64,000 nucleotides of DNA. It comes from Parasporobacterium paucivorans DSM 15970 (lineage in GTDB: Bacteria > Bacillota > Clostridia > Lachnospirales > Lachnospiraceae). Below the pieces are notes generated by a model that saw nothing but the letters and a program-made list of their open reading frames with translations, had not been told where the DNA came from and searched no databases. Location: the NCBI RefSeq assembly GCF_900141895.1, contig NZ_FQYT01000007.1, forward strand, positions 44,940-108,939. Reading direction: 5' to 3'. Positions 1-5,232 of this stretch are shown here, piece after piece (positions within the stretch are counted from its first letter, which is position 1; the number at the start of each line of letters is the position of its first letter). Both the position numbers and the translations under genes were made by a program.

Positions 1-1
1 C

Positions 2-250
2 CGAGTGAAGGCCGAGTTCGAAGACTTTGAAGAGTTTTTGTTTGCTATTGAGTCTGGTGAAGGCGTATCCCTGATATATGAGGAAGCCGAGATCATGGCA
101 AATGAAAATCTCCGATTCATCCCGATACACGAAGATTGCCCGGCGAAATTCCTCCCGATGAAGCTTACCAGGAAGAAAACTAGCAAAAGCGATGTTTTAA
201 ATGATTTCTTTAAGTTTGCGGCACACTACGCCATTCATCATGCGATATAG
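2..250 (+). CDS. LysR-family regulator, C-terminal end (partial)
   Basis: The reading frame is open from the left edge and stops at TAG 248-250, so this is the last 82 or so residues of a gene that begins outside the window. The segment FAIESGEGVSLIYEEAEIM, followed by a short basic tail, resembles the end of a LysR-type effector-binding domain (the 'GxGVxLxPE' region). No DNA-binding part is visible, so the call is tentative. A strong terminator follows directly. If correct, it may be another regulator of the aromatic module beside it, but the sequence does not show its target. Confidence 0.5.
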   Translation, partial: RVKAEFEDFEEFLFAIESGEGVSLIYEEAEIMANENLRFIPIHEDCPAKFLPMKLTRKKTSKSDVLNDFFKFAAHYAIHHAI

Positions 251-268
251 GGTAGAAGCCAATCATGT

Positions 269-303
269 AGTGCCATGCGCATCAGCGCATGGCACTTTCT
301 TTA
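269..303 (+). terminator. Intrinsic terminator of the LysR-like gene
   Basis: A perfect 12-bp stem (AGTGCCATGCGC / GCGCATGGCACT) with loop ATCA is followed by TTTCTTTATT. It lies 18 bases after the stop of the upstream gene and separates it from the convergent ubiX-like gene. Confidence 0.85.
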
Positions 304-885
304 TTTAACTGTATCAAGTCCGTCTGGATCCCATCTGTGGAAGCGGCTGCAGGATATTCCGTATACACCGAGAATCTTGCCCACCATATGGTAGATCATA
401 TCGTCGATGGTTTTCGGCTTATTATAGAAGGTCTGCATAGGAGGCATTATAATGGCGCCCATGTTTGAGAGTGTCAGCATATTATTCAGGTGGATAGGGC
501 TTAAGGGGGTTTCCCGTGCTACAAGAACCAGCTTCCGCCTTTCCTTGATGGTAACATCGGCGGCTCTCAGCAGCAGATTGTCTGAATAGCCGGTTGTAAT
601 TCCTGCCAGGGTCTTCATACTGCAGGGGACGATTATCATTCCTTCAGTTTGGAAGGTTCCGCTGGCAATGCTTGCCCCGATGTCGTTCAGGTTATAGTGA
701 TGCCCGCATAAGTCCAGCAGGTCCTGTTCTGTATAGGAACTTTCCATTTCCAGCGTTCGAAGAGCACCCTTGGATATCACCACATGGCTTTCCCATTCTG
801 GATTGTTTTTGATCTCTCTGAGCAGTTCAACGGCAATAGGCAGACCGCTGGCCCCGCTGATACCGATTACAAGCCTTTTCTTCAC
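301..885 (-). CDS. UbiX/Pad1-type flavin prenyltransferase
   Basis: This 194-aa protein begins KKRLVIGISGASGLPIAVELL, the FMN-binding start of the UbiX family, and has the later PCSMKTLAGI and LLLRAADVTIKERRKLVLVARETPLSPIHL blocks typical of these prenyltransferases. Length is normal for the family. Such enzymes make prenylated FMN for UbiD-type decarboxylases; close relatives (LpdB/BsdB) serve gallate and phenolic-acid decarboxylases. Next to pyrogallol transhydroxylase, the likely client is a gallate decarboxylase making pyrogallol. No UbiD-like gene lies in this window. It has a GGAGG ribosome site and a MerR-geometry promoter about 30 bases upstream. Family assignment is firm; the client enzyme is inferred. 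Confidence 0.88.
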   Translation of the reverse strand: MKKRLVIGISGASGLPIAVELLREIKNNPEWESHVVISKGALRTLEMESSYTEQDLLDLCGHHYNLNDIGASIASGTFQTEGMIIVPCSMKTLAGITTGYSDNLLLRAADVTIKERRKLVLVARETPLSPIHLNNMLTLSNMGAIIMPPMQTFYNKPKTIDDMIYHMVGKILGVYGISCSRFHRWDPDGLDTVK

Positions 886-916
886 TTTTTATTCCTCCGG
901 ATGTGTTTATAGAAAT

Positions 917-947
917 AGGTTAATATGTATATCAAGTATACAGTCAA
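917..947 (-). promoter_or_regulatory. MerR-type promoter A (drives ubiX-like gene)
   Basis: Read on the minus strand: TTGACT (947-942), a 19-bp spacer beginning GTATACTTGATATAC, then TAACCT (922-917). The spacer holds the inverted repeat GTATA-N5-TATAC, centred where MerR-family activators bind. The 19-bp spacing and poor -10 suggest that transcription depends on an activator. Confidence 0.7.
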
Positions 948-1048
948 TACAGTATTTTGGCTAGTAATTGCTTCGATAGAATTGTTTCTTCTATAGAAAC
1001 AAAATTGATGAAAGAAATATGTGAAAAATATTTGTGCAATAAATCAAA

Positions 1049-1079
1049 TTGACTGTATTGTAAGTATACATCATATTGT
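1049..1079 (+). promoter_or_regulatory. MerR-type promoter B (drives a gene-less transcript)
   Basis: TTGACT (1049-1054), exactly 19 bp, then TATTGT (1074-1079). The spacer GTAT-N6-TATAC resembles the other four promoters of this set. It points right, into a region with no ORF that ends at a terminator about 100 nt downstream. Confidence 0.62.
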
Positions 1080-1085
1080 GAACTA

Positions 1086-1188
1086 AGACCAAACAGATAA
1101 TCCTTTTACAGCAATAAGCTAACAACTGATAAAACCCCTTTTATCGTTAGAAAAAGGCTCCCCGTCCATATGACTGGGAGCCTTTTAT
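1086..1188 (+). ncRNA. Candidate small RNA (about 100 nt)
   Basis: The stretch between MerR-type promoter B and the terminator at 1152-1190 has no ATG-initiated frame of useful length. It contains one extra hairpin made of CTAAC...GTTAG and TGATAAAA-CCCC-TTTTATC, just before the terminator stem. Promoter, compact structure and terminator together suggest a short regulatory RNA co-regulated with the aromatic genes. It is also the intergenic space between ubiX and merR, so a vestigial or leader function is possible. No known RNA family was recognised. Confidence 0.4.
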
Positions 1189-1190
1189 TA
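1152..1190. terminator. Bidirectional terminator
   Basis: AAAAGGCTCCC / GGGAGCCTTTT forms an 11-bp stem with T runs on both sides (TTTTATTAT rightward, TTTTTC leftward). It can end both the minus-strand merR transcript and the rightward RNA from promoter B. Confidence 0.8.
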
Positions 1191-1194
1191 TAAT

Positions 1195-2121
1195 TCAACT
1201 GTTTTTCTTGCGGATCGGAATCTGGATCTGACAGAAATCGACCTCGTAATCCTTATCGTAGAATGTCTGATCCAGGAAACATTCGTCATAGATATCACCG
1301 ATGATTTCATAGTCGTTTTTCTCAATCCAGTCGACCAGATAATATATATACTTTATTTCATAGGGCATGCCGTATTTGCTCATGCAGGCGAAATCGCCTT
1401 CCGGTATGGTGATGATGCCCTCCATGCCTTCGTCCACTTCGCAGTCCAGGGGCAGGTTCGCATATCCGCCGGCTTCCCGGATGAGATCGCCGCTAGCCAG
1501 GTTTCTGGAATGAAGCATGGCACCCCAGCCGTTTTCTACATAAAGCCCATACCGCTCCAGTTCTGTCCAGGCCTGCATGAGGGCAAGATGCAGAACGGTT
1601 CGGTTCATATCCGTTGTATTCCATGGAAAGAAACAGATTTTTCTTTCCGGGAAATGTTCGATGAAAGGTTTGAGGGCTGTATCCTTGTAAATTCCAGCTT
1701 TTTTATACACGTTCAGTCGGTTGGTCAGAGATGCACATTTCTTGCGCAGGTCAAGGATTTCATTTTCCAGATCGGCTTTCTGGACGGTCAGGAAATCAAT
1801 AGCACTGTCAAAGTTCCTGGTGTAAACATGGGAGTTGATGTCCTTCAAAGAAATTCCGATGGATTTGAGGAAGCAGATTTCTCTTAAAAAGGGTATGGAT
1901 TGGGGACTGTAATACCGGTACCCGTTTTCTCCCACTAGATCCGGCTGGAAAATTCTGTTCTTGTCATAATAAATAAGAGTTTGTCGCGAAATTCCGTTGA
2001 TTCTTGCCATTTCGGATATGGTATATTTAGCCTTTTCCGGCAGTTCCTTAACGTTCTGGGGTTCTTCGGGGTTTACGGATTTGGAATCCCTGGATGAAAC
2101 CCTGTTTGTAAATGCTGGCAT
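1195..2121 (-). CDS. MerR-family transcriptional regulator
   Basis: The 308-aa protein has about 28 disordered N-terminal residues, then a MerR winged-helix domain (YTISEMARINGISRQTLIYYDKNRIFQPDLVGENGYRYYSP, about residues 33-75), a dimerising coiled coil (about 100-150) and a C-terminal half of about 150 residues that resembles the GyrI/BmrR-like effector-binding fold (IPEGDFACMSKYGMPYEIKYIYYLVDWIEKN). Such proteins bind the over-long spacer of a promoter and realign it when a ligand binds. Five promoters of that geometry lie around this gene, so I infer it is their activator and senses an aromatic such as gallate or pyrogallol. Its own gene has an ordinary 17-bp-spacer promoter. The ligand is unknown. 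Confidence 0.87.
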   Translation of the reverse strand: MPAFTNRVSSRDSKSVNPEEPQNVKELPEKAKYTISEMARINGISRQTLIYYDKNRIFQPDLVGENGYRYYSPQSIPFLREICFLKSIGISLKDINSHVYTRNFDSAIDFLTVQKADLENEILDLRKKCASLTNRLNVYKKAGIYKDTALKPFIEHFPERKICFFPWNTTDMNRTVLHLALMQAWTELERYGLYVENGWGAMLHSRNLASGDLIREAGGYANLPLDCEVDEGMEGIITIPEGDFACMSKYGMPYEIKYIYYLVDWIEKNDYEIIGDIYDECFLDQTFYDKDYEVDFCQIQIPIRKKNS

Positions 2122-2204
2122 ACTTCCTCCTAACTAAAAATAAAAACACTTCTCACTGCGTGTCCGGTTCTGCATCCGGGCCAATGTTGAATGCTGATAA
2201 ACGT

Positions 2205-2233
2205 ATTATGCCTTATTTTTGAGGTCCCGTCAA
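2205..2233 (-). promoter_or_regulatory. SigA-type promoter of the merR gene
   Basis: Minus strand: TTGACG (2233-2228), 17-bp spacer, CATAAT (2210-2205), with TTGACA also just upstream. The spacing is normal, unlike the five 19-bp promoters nearby, so the regulator is probably made constitutively. Confidence 0.55.
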
Positions 2234-2423
2234 TATGTCAATGTTTTGCAGGAGGATTAGAAAAAAGCGTTATGATATATGTAGAAAAATAATAAAAAAA
2301 ATATATCAAACGGAAAAGATATGTTAAATTTGTATATAAAACAGTATAGCTCGTACACGTCCGTGAAAGATTATATGCGAAATACATATTCCGGAGGTGT
2401 CCTGTTCTTCCAATTTGAAGACA

Positions 2424-2459
2424 ATAAAATTAGCCGCCATTCCTATCGGAAAGGCGGCT
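2424..2459 (-). terminator. Terminator of the 31-aa peptide gene
   Basis: AGCCGCC / GGCGGCT with an inner TTCC / GGAA stem; reading leftward it is followed by AATTTTATT. It lies 27 bases beyond the stop of the small minus-strand ORF. A T run on the other side makes it possibly bidirectional. Confidence 0.65.
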
Positions 2460-2485
2460 GTTTTTTTGTAACATTAAAAGTCGGA

Positions 2486-2581
2486 TCAGCCCATGATTAC
2501 CTGGATCAGCCCCATGATTACAATTCCGCTGACGAAAGCGACGGTTAAAAGTATTGCCCAGAATTTCGCACCAAATCTCAT
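2486..2581 (-). CDS. 31-aa predicted single-pass membrane peptide
   Basis: An ATG at 2581-2579 preceded by a GAGG site opens a 31-codon frame, MRFGAKFWAILLTVAFVSG followed by IVIMGLIQVIMG. It has a basic start and one hydrophobic helix. A 19-bp-spacer promoter lies about 40 bp upstream and a terminator follows, so it has the parts of a complete transcription unit. It diverges from the symporter gene, whose promoter has the same design. It resembles in style the two tiny membrane proteins beyond the symporter, so a role in transporter assembly or stability is possible. No family was recognised; translation is unproven. Confidence 0.6.
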   Translation of the reverse strand: MRFGAKFWAILLTVAFVSGIVIMGLIQVIMG

Positions 2582-2619
2582 TTTATACCTCGAATATGAA
2601 TTTATTATAATATTTAATG

Positions 2620-2650
2620 ATAATACCATGTATATCAAGTATACAGTCAA
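2620..2650 (-). promoter_or_regulatory. MerR-type promoter C (drives the 31-aa peptide)
   Basis: Minus strand: TTGACT (2650-2645), 19-bp spacer, TATTAT (2625-2620). Its first 17 spacer bases are identical to promoter A, including GTATA-N5-TATAC. Confidence 0.72.
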
Positions 2651-2723
2651 TAGGGATTCTTACACTATTATCAAGGATTTGTAATGATTTAGAAAAAATA
2701 TGCATAAATCTGCACAATAAATG

Positions 2724-2754
2724 TTGACTGTATAGCTATTATATAGCATATAAT
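2724..2754 (+). promoter_or_regulatory. MerR-type promoter D (drives the symporter)
   Basis: TTGACT (2724-2729), 19-bp spacer starting GTATAGC, then a perfect TATAAT (2749-2754). An upstream TGCACAATAAAT resembles TGCAATAAAT ahead of promoter B. It is divergent from promoter C, about 75 bp away. Confidence 0.75.
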
Positions 2755-2840
2755 CACAATTGTTTGGTAGAGGTAAAGGGAAAATGAATGGTGTGCTGCT
2801 TTTTTGCGGAAAAAAGTGGTAAATATGATTAAAGGGGGAA

Positions 2841-4349
2841 ATGACATTGGCTTTAGCAATTGCTTTGGTGTACTTCGTTGCACTCATTATCGTTGCCAGT
2901 CTTTACACAAGAAAGAAGGTTAAGACTGCAGCAGACTTCGCTGATGCTGGCGGACAGATGGGATGGGTTCTGGTTACGTTCGCATTCGTATTGGCGCCTT
3001 TAGGATCAGGACATACTATGTCTCTTTGGGAGGCATCAACCGGACCACTTGGAGCCTCAGCAGCAATGTGGGGTATCGGTGCAGGTGCAATCTTCCTGCC
3101 GCTCGCAATGCTCTGGTTTGGACCATGGATGCATGAGTCCGGATGTAAAACAGTTCCACAGATTATTGAAAAAATTTACGGTAAGAAACTCGGTTTCCTT
3201 CATGCCTGCGTCCAGACGATGACTTGGACCGGAATCGGAGCATCTGAGACAATCGCGACCGGTACAGCTATCTATGGTCTGAGCGGCGGAAAAATTCCTT
3301 TCCAGCCATGGTGTATCCTGATTGGATTCTGTCTGATCGTATGCTACGTATTGTTCGGCGGCCTTCTTCAGATGGCATGGCTGAACATCATCAACTCCAT
3401 CGTTATGATCATCGGTTCTTATACAGCCCTTTTCCTTCTGGGCGGATACCTGGCTGCCAACCTTGGCGGATGGGGATATGTTAAAGACTTTTACGAAGGT
3501 CTTGGAACCGTTGGAAAACTGACCCAGTTAAATTTAGGAAATCAGGGCGTTTGGTTCAATATCATCCTGCCTGTTATCATTCTTCATTCCACCGCCGGCG
3601 GTGTGGCTCAGGTTATGATGCAGCCTTTCTTCGGTGCAAAAGATTCACAGTCCTGCCGTAAAGGTGTTTTCCTTGGAGCCGGCATCAACTTCATGTCCTG
3701 CGTTCCTTGGGTATGTATGGGTCTGATTGGTATGACCATTCCTTCTGTTGTATCTGCAGGCGGATCTAATATTGGAAAGCTTGTAGTTCCTCTGCTTGCC
3801 CAGGAAGCACTTCCTGCCCCAATCGTTGGACTTCTTATGATTGCGTTGCTTTGCGCAACTCTTTCAACAGGCGGTGGTATCGTACTCGCAAATGCGAACG
3901 TTGTTACCACAGATATTATTAAAGGTGCTCTGTTCCCTAACATGAAGGACAAGACAGAAATGAACCTGATGAAAGTCATGATCATCGTATGTGCGGTTCT
4001 CCTTGTTATTCCTGCTCTTACTGTTCCGGTAGTAATGCCAGTATTCCTCTGGGTGTTCTCATTCGGTATGCCAGTATTCGTAGTCTTTATTATCGGTCTG
4101 CACTGGAAAATCAACAGAACAGCTGCATGGGTTACCATCGTTGTCGCTTTTATAGTAGATCTTATCTGGACATTTGTACCAAGTGTGGCCAATTCAATGC
4201 CTGCACCGTTCAATGTTAATATGTACGCCGTATTGCTTGTATCTATCGTATTTGGTGTTGTACTTACGGCGATACTGCCTGGAAAACCTGGCCTTAGAAG
4301 ACAGGTAAGAATGGATGCAAGGGCTGCAAAAGCTAGAGCAAATGCATAA
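2841..4349 (+). CDS. Sodium:solute symporter (SSS family)
   Basis: This 502-aa polytopic protein has about 13 hydrophobic segments. It opens with ALAIALVYFVALIIVASLYTRK, then the ADFADAGGQMGW segment typical of SSS proteins, and later LLMIALLCATLSTGGGIVLANANVVTTDII, matching the conserved region after the core helices. An AGGGGG site precedes the ATG. It is driven by a MerR-geometry promoter shared in type with the transhydroxylase gene and followed by two tiny membrane proteins, so I infer it imports the aromatic growth substrate (gallate or a related carboxylate). Substrate is not shown by the sequence. Confidence 0.85.
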   Translation: MTLALAIALVYFVALIIVASLYTRKKVKTAADFADAGGQMGWVLVTFAFVLAPLGSGHTMSLWEASTGPLGASAAMWGIGAGAIFLPLAMLWFGPWMHESGCKTVPQIIEKIYGKKLGFLHACVQTMTWTGIGASETIATGTAIYGLSGGKIPFQPWCILIGFCLIVCYVLFGGLLQMAWLNIINSIVMIIGSYTALFLLGGYLAANLGGWGYVKDFYEGLGTVGKLTQLNLGNQGVWFNIILPVIILHSTAGGVAQVMMQPFFGAKDSQSCRKGVFLGAGINFMSCVPWVCMGLIGMTIPSVVSAGGSNIGKLVVPLLAQEALPAPIVGLLMIALLCATLSTGGGIVLANANVVTTDIIKGALFPNMKDKTEMNLMKVMIIVCAVLLVIPALTVPVVMPVFLWVFSFGMPVFVVFIIGLHWKINRTAAWVTIVVAFIVDLIWTFVPSVANSMPAPFNVNMYAVLLVSIVFGVVLTAILPGKPGLRRQVRMDARAAKARANA

Positions 4350-4376
4350 ACAGCATAAGAAAGGAGCACAATAATT

Positions 4377-4499
4377 ATGGGATGGTTATGGACTATTATT
4401 TTGACTCAGTTAATTTTAGGATTCGTACTTGCCAGTATTATGACAATTATCTGGAAAGTGACTAATCCTGGTAAGGCACTATTTAAAGAGGAGGAATAA
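4377..4499 (+). CDS. 40-aa membrane protein, possible symporter accessory subunit
   Basis: ATG at 4377 follows an AAGGAG site and opens a 40-codon frame: MGWLWTIILTQLILGFVLAS, then IMTIIWKVTNPGKALFKEEE. One transmembrane helix is followed by a charged tail. It lies 27 bp after the symporter stop in the same transcription unit. Very small membrane proteins are known next to several SSS-type symporters and are thought to assist them; that role is inferred here. Confidence 0.72.
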   Translation: MGWLWTIILTQLILGFVLASIMTIIWKVTNPGKALFKEEE

Positions 4500-4502
4500 A
4501 TT

Positions 4503-4613
4503 ATGGAACCAGTTAGTTTAGTTGTTGCATATTATTTAGTTGGTCTTGCTGTTGTACTTGGAATACTCTGTGTTATCGGATATTCCAAAAACTGGAAAGG
4601 CAAAGAAGACTAA
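4503..4613 (+). CDS. 36-aa membrane protein, possible symporter accessory subunit
   Basis: ATG at 4503 lies three bases after the previous stop, with GAGGAATAAATT serving as ribosome site. The product, MEPVSLVVAYYLVGLAVVLG then ILCVIGYSKNWKGKED, is one helix with a basic/acidic end. A strong terminator follows 25 bp later, closing the symporter operon. It is probably an accessory of the symporter together with its neighbour. Confidence 0.72.
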   Translation: MEPVSLVVAYYLVGLAVVLGILCVIGYSKNWKGKED

Positions 4614-4638
4614 TACTGACATATAATATATTAAGAAA

Positions 4639-4673
4639 GAGTGCTTCCGGCTGGTACGGAAGCGCTCTTTTTT
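4639..4673 (+). terminator. Terminator of the symporter operon
   Basis: GAGTGCTTCCG / CGGAAGCGCTC (one G-U pair) followed by TTTTTT at 4668-4673. Confidence 0.9.
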
Positions 4674-4867
4674 CTTGCTGCGGTCATTGACGCAGGGAGC
4701 CGAATTTGTTAGAATGTGAAGTAGTACAATCTGCACAGAATATTATACAGTTATATGGTGAAAGGATATGAGAAAATTATCCCACTAATCAAGTAGGAGA
4801 ATTTATTTTGTAAATATTTCACAAAGAAGGAGGGGGTATTTTTGGGATGTTTTAAGCAAAGAAGCGG

Positions 4868-4898
4868 TTGACTGTATTCCGACTACATACACTAAAGT
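4868..4898 (+). promoter_or_regulatory. MerR-type promoter E (drives transhydroxylase operon)
   Basis: TTGACTGTAT (4868-4877) with TAAAGT (4893-4898) exactly 19 bp from the -35 box. The spacer GTATTCCGACTACAT is a more diverged member of the set. It lies about 335 bp before the large-subunit start, implying a long leader. Confidence 0.62.
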
Positions 4899-4971
4899 AT
4901 GTTATGTGGAAATGATAATTCATACAGAAGCTGTCCCGTGTCGGAAATTCCCAAACTAACTGTTGGATTGC

Positions 4972-5199
4972 TCCGGTATCCGCGTACCGGACGATCAGGT
5001 TGTTGTTATACGCAATATTAATTGTAAACAACAGCCACTTTTAATTACATCCCTGCCTCTATTGAATGATGATGTTTTAATGGGACATACATGATGTTTG
5101 GGGATCCCGCGGGCTGCTGCTGAAGTGTTGTTATCAGAACCGAGAATGAATCTCTTTGTGTGGCATGTAGGAACAGCTGACATAATGTAACATGCCACA
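4972..5199 (+). promoter_or_regulatory. Highly structured 5' leader of the transhydroxylase mRNA
   Basis: The stretch between promoter E and the large-subunit start has no credible ORF but carries three strong hairpins: TCCGGTA / TACCGGA (4972-4991), GGTTGTTGTT / AACAACAGCC (4998-5036) and a perfect TGTGGCATGT / ACATGCCACA (5159-5199, 21-nt loop). The last ends about 18 nt before AAGGAGG. No T-run follows any stem, so it is not a simple terminator; mRNA stabilisation or translational control is more likely. No known riboswitch class was recognised. Confidence 0.5.
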
Positions 5200-5232
5200 T
5201 CAACAATCGAAAGTTAAGGAGGAACTATTGAA

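Noticed and set aside
2321..2548. 75-codon plus-strand frame near the small peptide gene
   Set aside because: It runs through the terminator hairpin, lacks a ribosome site and lies antisense to the better-supported 31-aa peptide gene.
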